DNA of 53,542 bases from Glaciimonas sp. (GTDB lineage Bacteria; Pseudomonadota; Gammaproteobacteria; Burkholderiales; Burkholderiaceae_D): assembly GCA_012927585.1 (NCBI GenBank), contig JABBOY010000004.1, forward strand, positions 1 to 53,542, written 5' to 3'. This document shows positions 18,336-29,745 of the stretch, piece after piece (the stretch's first letter is position 1; each line of letters starts with the position of its first letter). The notes beneath the pieces are model-generated. The model saw nothing but the letters and a program-made list of their open reading frames with translations. It did no database searches and was not told where the DNA came from. The position numbers and the translations under genes are program-made.

Positions 18336-18754
18336 TGATGCGATACCCGATTGTGATTGAGCCGGGAGATGAAAACACAGCATACGGCGTGGTGGTGCCG
18401 GATCTGCCTGGATGTTTTTCGGCCGGCGACACCCTGGATGAAGCTGTGACCAACGCGAAGGAAGCAATCGAGCTGCATATCGAAGCACTGCTTACCGCTG
18501 GTGCGCCATTGCCGGCTATTCGCGGATTGGCCGATCATCAAGCCAACGCAGACTATGCGGGATGGGTCTGGGCCTTGGTCGAAATCGACATGAGCCGACT
18601 GGAAGACGTGACCGAGCGGGTAAATATCACGTTACCGCGCCGGGTGCTGCATATCATTGATGAGGCTGCCAAGCGGGCCGGCGAGAGCCGTTCCGCATAC
18701 CTGGCCAGGGTAGGCGTGACCGAAGCGGCGCATTACAGCTCTGCACATGGCTGA
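18332..18754 (+). CDS. hicB: HicB family antitoxin
   Basis: A 140-residue antitoxin. The N-terminal partial RNase H-like domain (YGVVVPDLPGCFSAGDT, with EAIELHIEALL) blocks HicA, and the C-terminal ribbon-helix-helix segment (NITLPRRVLHIIDEAAKRAG) is the DNA-binding, autoregulatory part. Three ATG codons in a row start the gene (18332 overlaps the hicA stop). A remnant of a CcdA-type antitoxin overlaps its last 8 nt. Confidence 0.93.
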   Translation: MMMRYPIVIEPGDENTAYGVVVPDLPGCFSAGDTLDEAVTNAKEAIELHIEALLTAGAPLPAIRGLADHQANADYAGWVWALVEIDMSRLEDVTERVNITLPRRVLHIIDEAAKRAGESRSAYLARVGVTEAAHYSSAHG

Positions 18755-18902
18755 CGCTTCAGCCTGCGACACCTGTTTGTACGAGCTAGTGCTGCGTGAG
18801 CAGGAGCGTGTCTGGACGCAACAGCATGCCGGTTTCATCGCTGCGTATAACCAGACGGTGGAAACTGAAGGCTTGCCGCTCGAACAGGGGCACAGTTTTT
18901 GA
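18747..18902 (+). pseudogene. CcdA-type antitoxin remnant (C-terminal part)
   Basis: A 51-codon frame whose second half fits the C-terminal tail of chromosomal CcdA antitoxins: a Trp, then AAYNQTVETEGLPL, ending HSF. In CcdA this tail binds and neutralises the CcdB gyrase poison. The N-terminal ribbon-helix-helix that CcdA needs for DNA binding is missing; the frame starts at an ATG inside the hicB end. No intact ccdB follows. A few codons after the stop (RFDEFQN in another frame) faintly recall a CcdB start but are too short to call. It is either a truncated relic or a small retained antitoxin peptide. Confidence 0.6.
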
Positions 18903-18982
18903 TCTGGGACGTTTCGATGAATTTCAAAATACAACATACCTGCCCCGATTTGGGGCCAGAAAAATATCTCGAAAATCGACTA

Positions 18983-19053
18983 ATACAGAATTATGTATTA
19001 TTTATTACAGCAATGAATACATGCGGAAAGCACACTGTTTTTAACTATACTCC
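18983..19053 (+). repeat. ATGCGG-N20-ATACTCC dispersed element, copy 3
   Basis: ATACA (18983), 7 nt, GTATTATT (18995), 18 nt, ATGCGG (19021), 20 nt, ATACTCC (19047). It lies between the ccdA remnant and the 3' end of the MocR gene. Confidence 0.85.
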
Positions 19054-19147
19054 CGTTATTCTTCTTGCAGAACAAGATGAATAACAGGCGACTGCGCGCA
19101 TTTGAAGAGGTTCTGGAACAGCCTGCATCAAGCCACAATTGCGGCCC

Positions 19148-20689
19148 TCAACCAGGGCTCGATGCATCCTTTAAAACTTGTCGCAAAACGGCGACGCCGT
19201 GCTTGATCTGCGCTACCGAAATCGCGGCAAAACCCAACAGCAATCCTTGCGATTGACTAAATGCGGGCGCGGCGTTGGCGAGCGTGCTGGCGTAGTGCGA
19301 CAAGGGCCGTACTTCAATCCCCTTTGCCAGTGCCGCTTGGGCAATCGCAATTTCATCGTGCGGTTTTTTAAAATACACCGCGAAGTCGAGTCCGGCATCG
19401 GTCGGGCCGCACACCAACTCGTCCGCGAGTTGCGCGTCGAGCGCTTGCAGCAGCGCCTCGCGCCGCTCTGCATAGGCTTCTCTGGTGCGCTTGATATGGC
19501 GCTTGAAATGGCCCTCGGCGATAAAGTCCGCCAACACCATCTGCGGCACGATCGCGGTGTGGCGGTCGATTACGGATTTACCTTGGACGATCGCCTCGAT
19601 CAAGGGCAACGGCGCAACCAGATAGCCCAGCCGCAAGCCGGGGAACAGCACCTTCGACAGCGTGCCGACATAGATCACGCAATCGGCAGTATCGAGACTT
19701 TGCAAGGAAGCCAGCGGCGGACCGGTGTAGCGATATTCACTGTCGTAATCGTCCTCGATCACCCACGCTTTATGGGCGGCGGCCCAGGCCAATAATTCCA
19801 GCCGGCGTTGCAGACGCATCGTCACGCCGAGCGGGAGTTGGTGCGAAGGCGTGACGTAGATCAATTTGGCATCCGGGCAATGCCGGGCGCCATAGGCGAC
19901 GCTGAGTCCGTCGGCGTCGACCGGCACTGGCGTAATGCGAGCCTGGCCCGCATGCAGCGGCGCGCCGGCACCGCGATAACCGGGATTCTCGACCCAGACT
20001 GCATCGTCGGGCGCTAGCAGCAAGCTCGACAACAGGAATAGCGCCTGCTGCGAACCGGAGGTAATGACGATCTGCTCCGGCGTGCAATTGACGCCACGCG
20101 ACGCTCTCAGGTAAACACTTAGCAGTGCGCGCAAAGGCGCATAACCGGCCGGATCGGAATAGCCCATCCGATAGTCGGGACGACGCCAGCAACGGGCTTC
20201 AAGCCGGCCCCAGATATCGAATGGAAACAGATCGAGATCCGGCATGCCGAGTCGAAACGCACGCGCCTTGCCTTGGTGAAAACGCATTTCGCCCATCGGA
20301 TCGACAAAGCGCAGGCCACGGCTGGATAGTGGGCGCAACAACGGACGCAACAGCGTGGCGGCTGGATGTGTGGCAGCGCTGCTGGTGCTAAGGGCGGGCG
20401 CCACCCGCTGCAGTTGCGACGCGATCGGCAACCGTTCACTGACGAAGGTACCCTTGCCAACGCTGCCAGTCAGATACCCTTCGGCCATCAGTTGCGCATA
20501 AGCGTTCAGTACGGTTTGGCGCGAGATGCCGAGCAAATGGCAAAAATCGCGGGTTGGCGGCAACTGCATCCCGGGGCTGATGGCGCCGCTCAAGATGGCG
20601 TGCTTGATCGCTGCATACAATTGGCGAAACAGCGCTGTCGGACCATCACGGTTTAGCGGTAAGGATGCGAGTAATTGGGTGATATGCAT
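19148..20689 (-). CDS. MocR/PdxR family regulator with aminotransferase domain
   Basis: A 513-residue fusion of a GntR-type winged helix (residues ~10-80, with PTRDFCHLLGISRQTVLNAY) and a fold type I PLP aminotransferase domain. The PLP lysine lies in GTLSKVLFPGLRLGY, and VIEDDYDSEYRY is the conserved cofactor-site block. MocR proteins use the aminotransferase domain as a sensor for PLP or amino compounds; many control vitamin B6 or GABA genes, but nothing here fixes the target. ATG 20689 is chosen since MHITQLLASLPL is a usual start for this group. It diverges from the GNAT gene, the likely regulated neighbour. Confidence 0.9.
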   Translation of the reverse strand: MHITQLLASLPLNRDGPTALFRQLYAAIKHAILSGAISPGMQLPPTRDFCHLLGISRQTVLNAYAQLMAEGYLTGSVGKGTFVSERLPIASQLQRVAPALSTSSAATHPAATLLRPLLRPLSSRGLRFVDPMGEMRFHQGKARAFRLGMPDLDLFPFDIWGRLEARCWRRPDYRMGYSDPAGYAPLRALLSVYLRASRGVNCTPEQIVITSGSQQALFLLSSLLLAPDDAVWVENPGYRGAGAPLHAGQARITPVPVDADGLSVAYGARHCPDAKLIYVTPSHQLPLGVTMRLQRRLELLAWAAAHKAWVIEDDYDSEYRYTGPPLASLQSLDTADCVIYVGTLSKVLFPGLRLGYLVAPLPLIEAIVQGKSVIDRHTAIVPQMVLADFIAEGHFKRHIKRTREAYAERREALLQALDAQLADELVCGPTDAGLDFAVYFKKPHDEIAIAQAALAKGIEVRPLSHYASTLANAAPAFSQSQGLLLGFAAISVAQIKHGVAVLRQVLKDASSPG

Positions 20690-20867
20690 AAAATTTTTAA
20701 TGCGGAAATTGATGACTTTAAAATTACAAACACCGACACACACAAAGACACCCGATACTGTTAATTGGTATTTCAAAAATAGATATTATTGGATATTTTC
20801 AAAAGCCAAGTTAGACAATAACATGATGCCTATCTCCTTCCCAACCACCAGGCACACCAGGCACATC

Positions 20868-21281
20868 ATGCAAGCTATCGTTTATGCGCAAAACCGCCGT
20901 ATCACGCCAGAGCAACTGGCCGCTGTCTTTACGCGCTCCGGCATCAACCGGCCGGTCGATGATTTGGCGCGCATGGAAAAGATGCTCCAGCATGGCAACC
21001 TGCTGATCACCGCCTGGGATGGCGCAAACCTGGTCGGGGTGGCCCGTGCGCTAACCGACTTTTCTTTTTGCTGTTATTTATCCGACCTGGCGGTGGATCG
21101 CGAATATCAAAAAAATGGCATCGGGCAAGCTTTGATCGAGCAGGTGCGCAGCGCGATTGGCAATGACGCGATGCTCTTGTTGCTGGCGGCTCCGAGCGCG
21201 ATGTCGTACTACCCGAAAGTCGGATTTGAAGCAGTCGCCAATGGCTGGATCATCCCGCGCCCTTCCGCTGTCGCGGCATAA
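20868..21281 (+). CDS. GNAT family N-acetyltransferase
   Basis: A 137-residue acetyltransferase of the GCN5 fold. The acetyl-CoA binding motif A appears as YLSDLAVDREYQKNGIGQAL, and motif B as YYPKVGFEAV. The acceptor substrate is unknown. ATG 20868 has AGG about 7 nt upstream; ATGs at 20823 and 20826 are in frame and would add 14-15 residues. First gene of a plus-strand group (GNAT, OsmC, PaiB-like) divergent from a MocR regulator, an arrangement seen in other proteobacteria. Confidence 0.88.
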   Translation: MQAIVYAQNRRITPEQLAAVFTRSGINRPVDDLARMEKMLQHGNLLITAWDGANLVGVARALTDFSFCCYLSDLAVDREYQKNGIGQALIEQVRSAIGNDAMLLLLAAPSAMSYYPKVGFEAVANGWIIPRPSAVAA

Positions 21282-21335
21282 CGCACTAATGCAGTAACCC
21301 GCTAACCAACAAGCTCACCATCGATCAGGAATCCT

Positions 21336-21797
21336 ATGTCTGAATATGAAGCCACTATCGCCTGGCAACGCGGCACCCAGAAATTCGTCGATAACCGCTA
21401 CAGCAGAGCGCATGAATGGGCCTTCGATGGCGGCGCCCGGGTGCCGGCCTCGTCCTCGCCGCTTTCCGTGCCGGCGCCGCTGTCGGTTGCCGCCAATGTC
21501 GACCCCGAAGAGGCTGTGGTGGCGGCGGCCTCAAGCTGCCACATGCTGTGGTTTCTGTCGATTGCCGCCAAGCACGGCTTCACGGTCGATCAATACACCG
21601 ACCGGGCGTTTGGCGTGATGGGCAAAAACAGCGATCACAAAATTGCGTTGACGCGCATTACGCTGCGTCCCCAAACGGTATTTTCCGGCGCGCTGCAACC
21701 GACGGCCGAACAACTCCAGGAACTCCATCATCAAGCGCACGAGCAATGCACGATTGCCCATTCGCTCAGAGCGGATGTGGTAGTCGAGATAGCTTGA
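21336..21797 (+). CDS. OsmC family peroxiredoxin-like protein
   Basis: A 153-residue OsmC/Ohr-fold protein. The two family cysteines are visible: SSCHM near residue 69 and EQCTIA near residue 139. Such proteins reduce organic hydroperoxides using these cysteines. The start ATG 21336 follows an AGGA with normal spacing. It lies 54 nt after the GNAT gene and is likely in the same transcript. Confidence 0.9.
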   Translation: MSEYEATIAWQRGTQKFVDNRYSRAHEWAFDGGARVPASSSPLSVPAPLSVAANVDPEEAVVAAASSCHMLWFLSIAAKHGFTVDQYTDRAFGVMGKNSDHKIALTRITLRPQTVFSGALQPTAEQLQELHHQAHEQCTIAHSLRADVVVEIA

Positions 21798-21813
21798 TTT
21801 TTATATTACGGAC

Positions 21814-21904
21814 TTACGCAAATCCAGTAGTGCAGGCCTCCGTGCCTGCGCCGGGCTGCAGGCACGGAGGCCTGCACTACGGACAAACCACAATATTTGC
21901 GTAA
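21814..21904. repeat. nested palindromic repeat, copy 2
   Basis: Inner arms 21827-21849 and 21858-21880 are perfect 23-bp reverse complements around an 8-nt spacer; 20 nt of each arm are identical to copy 1 at 5674. Outside them, TTACGCAAAT (21814-21823) and ATTTGCGTAA (21895-21904) form a second perfect 10-bp pair. It lies between the OsmC and PaiB-like genes. Confidence 0.92.
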
Positions 21905-21927
21905 ACCCGCATCTTGAAAGCAATCCC

Positions 21928-22560
21928 ATGTACGTACCTTCGCACTTTGCAGAAGATCGGCCTGATGTGCTGCATCAGCTGATACATGACTATCCGTTGG
22001 GCACCCTGGTTACGTTGGAGCCGGGCGGACTGAACGCCAACCACATCCCGTTTGAAATCGCACCCGCCGGCGCCGCTGCGCCGCATGGGACACTGCGCGC
22101 GCATATCGCCCGCAACAACCCGTTATGGCGCAATGCCTCGGACGCACTGGAGGCGCTGGTGGTATTCCAGGGGCCGCAGGCTTACATCACGCCCGCCTGG
22201 TACGAGGAGAAGAAAGTGAGCGGCAGGGTGGTGCCGACCTACAACTATGCGACCGTGCATGCGTATGGCCCGTTGCGCATCATCGATGACGCCGCATGGT
22301 TGCATGCGCTGCTCGAACGCCTGACACACCGGCATGAAGCGACTCGCCCCCAACCGTGGCAAGTCAGCGACGCGCCGCCAGAATTTATCGAAAAAACAGT
22401 ACCCGCCATCATCGGCATCGAAATCCCGTTGAGCCGCGTGATCGGCAGCTGGAAAGTCAGCCAAAACCGTTCCAGCGTGGACCGGAGGACGATTGCCAAC
22501 GGTCTGCGCGAGATCGGCGATGCCAACGCGATGGCAATGGCGGATTTGGTGGCACGATAA
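21928..22560 (+). CDS. FMN-binding PaiB-type protein
   Basis: A 210-residue protein of the PaiB (FMN-binding negative regulator) family, a split-barrel flavin-binding fold. Family blocks are MYVPSHF at the very start, HIPF, and VPTYNYATVHAYG in the middle. Bacillus PaiB was described as a transcriptional repressor of sporulation and protease genes, but most homologues are uncharacterised and could be flavoenzymes. Neighbours are OsmC and GNAT genes on the same strand. Confidence 0.9.
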   Translation: MYVPSHFAEDRPDVLHQLIHDYPLGTLVTLEPGGLNANHIPFEIAPAGAAAPHGTLRAHIARNNPLWRNASDALEALVVFQGPQAYITPAWYEEKKVSGRVVPTYNYATVHAYGPLRIIDDAAWLHALLERLTHRHEATRPQPWQVSDAPPEFIEKTVPAIIGIEIPLSRVIGSWKVSQNRSSVDRRTIANGLREIGDANAMAMADLVAR

Positions 22561-22580
22561 AAGGTCGTAAGCCGCAATGC

Positions 22581-22638
22581 GTAGGATGGGTGTAACCCAT
22601 CGCCTATTGAACTTACAAGGAGGGTTGCACCCATCTAC
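22581..22638. repeat. GTAGG-type inverted repeat (long form)
   Basis: The left arm GTAGGATGGGTGTAACCC (22581-22598) pairs imperfectly with the right arm GGGTTGCACCCATCTAC (22622-22638). It follows the PaiB-like gene by 20 nt. The core is shared with the hairpins at 12255 and 29512. Confidence 0.75.
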
Positions 22639-22711
22639 GATGCGTCATTCCGGTCGAAACTCACATTCGTCCATCTTGATTGGACAGATAAGATAGCCAG
22701 GCTATTAATTA

Positions 22712-22782
22712 ATACAAGTCTATGTATTTTTAAAATATTCAATATATACATGCGGAAACATAGGCATATTTAGCTATACCCC
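22712..22782 (+). repeat. ATGCGG-N20-ATACTCC dispersed element, copy 4
   Basis: ATACA (22712), 7 nt, GTATTTTT (22724), 18 nt, ATGCGG (22750), 20 nt, ATACCCC (22776). It lies between the convergent ends of the PaiB-like and HD-GYP genes; its 3' side almost touches the HD-GYP stop codon. Confidence 0.85.
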
Positions 22783-22792
22783 CGCTATTTTA

Positions 22793-23833
22793 TTACGACT
22801 CCATATCCCGATATGCGCTGTGAATATGCAGCACGGCATCCCAATCCTTCAAAAAAGCCTGCGCGCAGATAGGGTCGAAATGACTGCCGGCGCCATCGCG
22901 AATTAATGCTACTGCACGGTCCAGCTCCCAGGCCTTTTTGTACGGGCGCACCGAAGTCAACGCATCAAATACGTCGGCTACCGCGATGATGCGGCCATGC
23001 AGCGGAATCTGCTCCGCTTTCAAACCATTCGGATAACCGCTACCGTCGTATTTTTCGTGGTGGGTCAGCGCGATTGTTGCTGCCGCCTGCAGCAACGGCG
23101 ATGTGCTGCCCTGGAGAATATCCGCACCAATCTGCGGATGCGTGCGCATGATGGTCATTTCATCTTCAGTAAGCCGACCTGGTTTGAGCAGGATGTTGTC
23201 GGCAATCCCAACTTTGCCAATGTCATGCATGGGTGCTGCGTCCCGGATCAAATCCTGTTCCGCTTCGCTCAGGTCCAGGTTGGCCGCGATGAGGCGCGAA
23301 TAATGTGCCATGCGCAGCAAATGCGCGCCGGTTTCCGGGTCGCGATACTCGGCCGCGCGCGACAAACGGTGAATCACATCCCGCTCGCGCGCCACGACTT
23401 CCCTGGTGGCTTTTGCGACTTCTTCGGCCAGCCAGTCGGCACGGCTGGCAAGTTGCAGCTGCGCTTTGCGTAACGCCAGCAGGTTCGTTACCCGTGCGCG
23501 CAGTTCAATCGTATTGACCGGCTTGGTGAGGAAATCGTTTGCGCTCATTTGCAGCGCCTGGTGCCGCACTGCAGTTTGCACGTCCGCCGTGACCATGATC
23601 ACCGGAATTTCCGCCTTGCCGGGCAATGCACGAAAGGCCTGCAGGAATTGCAACCCATCCATCTGCGGCATCATGTAATCGAGCAGAACTAAATCCGGCT
23701 CATGAACCTTGCACCAATCCAGCGCCTTGATCGAGCTCGATACCTCGATCGGCGTCACATCCGGGATCGTTTTAAGCATATATGAGAACAAGGAAAGGTT
23801 GGTTTGGTCGTCATCGACAATGAGTACATCCAT
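22793..23833 (-). CDS. response regulator with HD-GYP phosphodiesterase domain
   Basis: A 346-residue two-domain protein. The receiver domain (residues 1-120) has the phospho-acceptor Asp52 in LLDYMMP and the acidic pair DDD near residue 7. The HD-GYP domain (about 150-346) keeps HD at 203-204, HHEKYDGSGYP at 258-268 and ADVFDALTS, the metal and substrate residues of c-di-GMP phosphodiesterases such as RpfG. Phosphorylation of the receiver probably controls c-di-GMP hydrolysis. It follows cheY-cheZ on the same strand 66 nt downstream and may share their transcript. Confidence 0.93.
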   Translation of the reverse strand: MDVLIVDDDQTNLSLFSYMLKTIPDVTPIEVSSSIKALDWCKVHEPDLVLLDYMMPQMDGLQFLQAFRALPGKAEIPVIMVTADVQTAVRHQALQMSANDFLTKPVNTIELRARVTNLLALRKAQLQLASRADWLAEEVAKATREVVARERDVIHRLSRAAEYRDPETGAHLLRMAHYSRLIAANLDLSEAEQDLIRDAAPMHDIGKVGIADNILLKPGRLTEDEMTIMRTHPQIGADILQGSTSPLLQAAATIALTHHEKYDGSGYPNGLKAEQIPLHGRIIAVADVFDALTSVRPYKKAWELDRAVALIRDGAGSHFDPICAQAFLKDWDAVLHIHSAYRDMES

Positions 23834-23899
23834 ATATTTTCCTGCTCTCTGCGTATCAGTGAAGCACGGTTAAAACGTTTTTTGCAACAACCCCGCAAA

Positions 23900-24553
23900 T
23901 CAGAATCCCAAATCAGCGAGCAGATCGTCTACGTTCTCCTGATCCAGAGCGATGCTGCCGGGTGCGCCAGGGCCTGCCGTAACCTCATTCCTGGTCACCG
24001 GGATGACCGTGCCCGGCGGCACCGCATCGATCAGGAGCTTCAGCAAGTCGTTCTCGGTGCGCTCCATCAGCGCGACCACTTTCTTGATGAGTTGGCCGGT
24101 CAGATCCTGAAAATCCTGGGCCATCATGATGTCCGACAACGCCGCGCGCGTAGCGCCGCAACCCGTTTGTACTTCGGCCAGGAAATTTCGCGTGTTCATG
24201 GCAAGCTGTGCGTATTCCGGCGCCGCCGGTGCACTGCCGGCTGCACTATTCCAGGCTTGCTCCAGGCTAGCTGCCTTGCTCGCAAGCTGGTCCAGCAGCG
24301 GCGTATTTTCTTCCACCTTGCCAAGCACGGTGTTGGCGGCGTTTTCAGTGAGGTCGGCGATATGCAGCAAGCGCTCGCGGGCTGATGGAAACTCGCTCGC
24401 GGCGTCTGCGAGCACGTCCTGCGCACCGATCTCGGACAAGGTGTCATGCAGCGCGCGCACAATCATGCCGAGGCGTTCGAATACTGGGATGGTGCCGCCA
24501 CCCTCGGCCGGAGACGCCGGACTGCTTACAGCAGGGTGAGTGAAGTCATTCAT
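23900..24553 (-). CDS. cheZ: chemotaxis protein phosphatase CheZ
   Basis: A 217-residue CheZ. The catalytic block [11 protein letters not shown] (about residues 144-154) sits in the long four-helix-bundle hairpin, and the C-terminus DDLLADLGF is the helix that docks on phosphorylated CheY. CheZ speeds CheY dephosphorylation and so switches flagellar rotation bias. Its start overlaps the cheY stop (ATGA), making the pair translationally coupled. No flagellar or other che gene is nearby. Confidence 0.95.
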   Translation of the reverse strand: MNDFTHPAVSSPASPAEGGGTIPVFERLGMIVRALHDTLSEIGAQDVLADAASEFPSARERLLHIADLTENAANTVLGKVEENTPLLDQLASKAASLEQAWNSAAGSAPAAPEYAQLAMNTRNFLAEVQTGCGATRAALSDIMMAQDFQDLTGQLIKKVVALMERTENDLLKLLIDAVPPGTVIPVTRNEVTAGPGAPGSIALDQENVDDLLADLGF

Positions 24554-24957
24554 GCGGATAGTCCTTTTTTGAGCAGAATCTTGTCCAGTTTTGCCTTCAA
24601 GGTTGCCGCATTAAACGGTTTGACGATATAACCATCCGCTCCGGCCTCGGCAGCGAGAATGATGTTTTCCCTCTTGGCTTCGGCAGTCACCATCATAACC
24701 GGCAGATGGTTCAGGCTGCCGTCTTGCCGAATCGCCTTTAAAAGTTCCAGGCCATCCATGACGGGCATGTTCCAGTCGGTGATGACAAAATCAACAGGTA
24801 TCCCATCGTGCTGGTTAGAGCGAAGCAAGTGAAGCGCCTTTTCGCCGTCTTCGGCTTCACGGATTTTTACGTAACCAAGCTCCTTGAGCAGGCTGGCGAT
24901 GATGCGTCGCATGGTTGAAAAATCGTCAACAATGAGAAATTGAATTTCAGTAGACAT
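24550..24957 (-). CDS. cheY: chemotaxis response regulator CheY
   Basis: A 135-residue single receiver domain. The phospho-acceptor is Asp61 in TDWNMP, with the acidic pair VDDFSTMRR at residues 10-17, Thr91 and Lys113 in VKPF. Similarity of blocks to E. coli CheY is high ([32 protein letters not shown]). ATG 24957 aligns with the E. coli start; ATG 24972 is an in-frame alternative, and neither has a strong ribosome site. First gene of cheY-cheZ-HD-GYP. Confidence 0.95.
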   Translation of the reverse strand: MSTEIQFLIVDDFSTMRRIIASLLKELGYVKIREAEDGEKALHLLRSNQHDGIPVDFVITDWNMPVMDGLELLKAIRQDGSLNHLPVMMVTAEAKRENIILAAEAGADGYIVKPFNAATLKAKLDKILLKKGLSA

Positions 24958-25501
24958 ATCGTTTGTTGTCATGAAGATGATTGCATCCAACGACCCGATC
25001 CTACAGGGGGGCGGCCTTGTGCTACCTGACTTCACCCGTCTGCCGGCACCTGTGTTCTGTCACCACAAGTTTCCATGAAGAAATATACAATACGGATTTT
25101 AACAAGCATTTCTAAAGTCTGTTTTATTTGCTCAACCAATGTACCGCCCGAAAAATGTAGTCCGCGAAGAGCAGGAAAAACATACCTGTTCAGTCGCCAG
25201 GTAACGACTGTTTAAGTTCCCCTCCCCAGCCCTCCCGCGGCTGGAAGAGAGGAAAGTAGAAAGGGCGCGGGACTGTAAGGTCTAATGTACACGGACTATC
25301 CAGTACAGCTTGAATACACTGTGTGATGCATTCTTTCGTGTCTTTCGTCGACAATATTTTTTATGTTTTGCATACAGCGGACGATACACCAGTGGTTAAA
25401 TGCAATTTTTAAAATAGCAATTAACTCGCATAAGCTTTCAGGTCAGGCATTCCCATCCGCATCGCCCTGGGGGACAGGTTTCAACCAAAATCAGAATGTA
25501 G
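24958..25501. other. intergenic region with dispersed repeat
   Basis: The 544-nt divergent gap between cheY and the sensor kinase must hold promoters for both. I see no confident -35/-10 pair. The middle part is the repeat at 25186-25312; the rest is AT-rich and holds no gene I can support. Confidence 0.6.
25186..25312 (+). repeat. CTGTTCAG dispersed repeat, copy A
   Basis: Begins CTGTTCAG, then AACGACTGTTT, a CCCCTCCCC tract, a GC-rich imperfect hairpin, then GGACTATCCAGTACAG. Copy B at 49830 has the same blocks in the same order. By eye the outer parts agree well and the middle is diverged. Confidence 0.7.
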
Positions 25502-27145
25502 ATGAAACTGAAAAAATTAAAAAAAATCGATGCACGGGTTCTTTTATGTTTGTTCGCGGCACTGCTGATCACGGGCGTCTGGGCGATCACGCTGGTCCAA
25601 TTGCACGGAGCAAAACGCACCCAGTTAGACAATGCGCAACGCGATGCCCACAGCCTGGCGCGGTTGTTCGATGCGCACGCGGCCCGCACTATTGAAGCAG
25701 CAGATCAGGCCGTGACTTATCTGCGCTACCGCTACAACACGGTTGGCACCTCGCTCAATATCGCACAGGACTTGAAAATGGGAATCAACCCCGGCGACTT
25801 CTACAACCTGTTTTCGATCGTCGATGCGCAGGGAGACATCCTGCTTTCCAGCCAGGCCTTCAAACCGATGAATTTACGCGACCGCGAACATATCAAGGTC
25901 CATATGGAGGCCGACAGTGGCGCTCTGTTCATCAGCAGGCCGGTACTCGGCCGGGTTTCTAAAAAATGGTCGATCCAGATGACGCGCCGCATCAACTATC
26001 CAGACGGCACATTCAAGGGCGTGGTCGTGGTTTCGATGGATCCGCAGTATTTCACGCGGCTTTACCATGACATTGATGTCGGTAAGCATGGCGCGATAGC
26101 GCTGACCGGCGCGGATGGCGTAATACGCGTGCGCCGCACCGGCAATAGCGACTCCATGGGACAGGATATCTCCACCAGTGCGTTGTTCAAGGCGATGCAG
26201 GCCAACGGCCAGGGGATCATCCAGGCAAAAAGCATGATCGACGGCAGAGAGCGCATCTTTGCGTATGAAAAACTGGAGCGCTATCCCCTGTATGTGTCGG
26301 TCGGAGTCGATATCGAAGAACAGCTCGAACCGTATTACGCGACGCGATTGCAGGCTTTTTTGCTGGCGCTGCTCATCACGATCATTATTCTGCTGTTCGC
26401 TGCCGGCATCGTCGTGCTGGTGGGCCGACTGATGGCAAGTCGTGAGCAGGCTATTGCGTCGAATCTGGCAAAGTCACGTTTCTTCGCCAACATGTCGCAT
26501 GAGCTGCGCACACCGCTTAACGGCATTCTCGGTTTCTCGGAATTACTCACGGAGGAACTCGGCGCATCGGAACAAGGAGGCTTCGCCCAATCCATACATC
26601 AGTGCGGCATGCGGCTACTTGCACTGATTGAATCGGTGCTTGAACTGAGCATGCTGGAATCCGGCAATACTGCACTGACGATGCAGCACGAAAACCTCAG
26701 GGAAATCCTGCATCAGGCCATCAATCGCCACCGGGGCGGCGCCAATGCGAAACAGATTACGCTCGGGTTCGACATCGATCCGAACCTGCCGGAGCAGATC
26801 ACATGCGACCGGGTCAAGCTGCTGCGGGTACTCGACAGCCTGTTGCGCAACGCCGTTAGCTTTACTGACGCGGGAGAGATACGGCTGAAAGTCACAACCA
26901 CGCAAGGCAGCCTGCTGTTCCAGTTGACAGACAGCGGACGCGGCGTGCCGGCGGCACACCAGCAACAAATTTTTGATAAATTTTCGCAGGTGGATGACGC
27001 GCCGACGCGCACCGAGAATGGCGCCGGCCTTGGCTTGGCCATTGCGGCACAACTGGTCGCCCTGATGGGTGGGCAGATATCGTTGCAGTCCTCACCGGGT
27101 GAAGGCTCAACATTTTCCTTTTCGCTGCCACTTGAACAGCCATAG
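25502..27145 (+). CDS. periplasmic-sensor histidine kinase
   Basis: A 547-residue membrane kinase. Two membrane segments (about residues 14-33 and 280-305) enclose a periplasmic region that looks like a double-Cache/PDC sensor, with the ligand-side block [20 protein letters not shown] divided by its strand ends ([16 protein letters not shown]). The cytoplasmic part has a HisKA domain with His333 in [12 protein letters not shown] and a HATPase domain with N-box [15 protein letters not shown] and GAGLGLAIA. There is no HAMP or receiver domain. It lies next to a similar hybrid kinase and opposite cheYZ. Ligand unknown; no clear ribosome site precedes ATG 25502. Confidence 0.9.
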   Translation: MKLKKLKKIDARVLLCLFAALLITGVWAITLVQLHGAKRTQLDNAQRDAHSLARLFDAHAARTIEAADQAVTYLRYRYNTVGTSLNIAQDLKMGINPGDFYNLFSIVDAQGDILLSSQAFKPMNLRDREHIKVHMEADSGALFISRPVLGRVSKKWSIQMTRRINYPDGTFKGVVVVSMDPQYFTRLYHDIDVGKHGAIALTGADGVIRVRRTGNSDSMGQDISTSALFKAMQANGQGIIQAKSMIDGRERIFAYEKLERYPLYVSVGVDIEEQLEPYYATRLQAFLLALLITIIILLFAAGIVVLVGRLMASREQAIASNLAKSRFFANMSHELRTPLNGILGFSELLTEELGASEQGGFAQSIHQCGMRLLALIESVLELSMLESGNTALTMQHENLREILHQAINRHRGGANAKQITLGFDIDPNLPEQITCDRVKLLRVLDSLLRNAVSFTDAGEIRLKVTTTQGSLLFQLTDSGRGVPAAHQQQIFDKFSQVDDAPTRTENGAGLGLAIAAQLVALMGGQISLQSSPGEGSTFSFSLPLEQP

Positions 27146-27276
27146 CGAAGATGCGACCCGAATATCGATACGAGAACCGATCACATCGCATGCAATCAAC
27201 CTCATCACCCGCCACGAAAACGCGCAAACCTCTGAAACAGGGATGGAACCCCATATGCTGGGCAACGGCAAGTGCG

Positions 27277-29472
<2,196 letters not shown>

Positions 29473-29513
29473 AGACAGCGCAAAATTCCGTAGCCAAATC
29501 GAAAGTCCGTAGG

Positions 29514-29528
29514 GCGGGTGCAACCCGC
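29514..29528. repeat. GTAGG-type hairpin
   Basis: GCGGGT and ACCCGC flank a 3-nt loop within GTAGGGCGGGTGCAACCCGC, which begins at 29509. It follows the hybrid kinase gene by about 40 nt and could help end its transcript, though no T-run follows. Confidence 0.55.
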
Positions 29529-29583
29529 GCGCCAACGACAGCATAGGCCCTAATTTGGCGGCACGGGTCGTTCCAACCACCGC

Positions 29584-29653
29584 ATTTATTGACGAGTATT
29601 TTTTAAAATACACTAAATATATGCGGAAAACACACAATTTTTAACGATACTCC
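29584..29653 (+). repeat. ATGCGG-N20-ATACTCC dispersed element, copy 5
   Basis: ATTTA in place of ATACA (29584), 7 nt, GTATTTTT (29596), 17 nt, ATGCGG (29621), 20 nt, ATACTCC (29647). The ends GAGTAT and ATACTC form a 6-bp inverted repeat. It lies between the convergent ends of the hybrid kinase and the efflux outer membrane gene. Confidence 0.85.
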
Positions 29654-29745
29654 AGCTTTATTAAAAAAGTAGAGCGACTGCACTCCGCGCTCAATTGGGA
29701 CAATAACGCGCCGAGTGCAGGCAGGTTTGCACCTGCCCCACCCAA

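Noticed and set aside
18900-18990. Intact ccdB after the CcdA remnant
   Set aside because: Only a handful of residues (RFDEFQN) recall CcdB and the frame then loses any similarity.
19021-19044. Short peptide starting ATG CGG AAA inside the dispersed elements (for example ending after HCF)
   Set aside because: The frame differs in length and sequence in every copy and no ribosome site is conserved, so the ATGCGG is not a start codon.
18796-19044. A reading frame after hicB extending to 19044
   Set aside because: It runs out of frame through the CcdA-like remnant and through element copy 3, and has no recognisable domain.
20699-20735. An eighth possible copy of the dispersed element (ATGCGGAAA at 20699)
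   Set aside because: No ATACTCC 20 nt downstream and no GTATTTTT upstream; only the short core is present.
29720-29737. Terminator for the outer membrane efflux gene (GGCAGGT/ACCTGCC hairpin)
   Set aside because: A clean 7-bp stem exists but no T-run follows on the minus strand, so I cannot support a terminator call.
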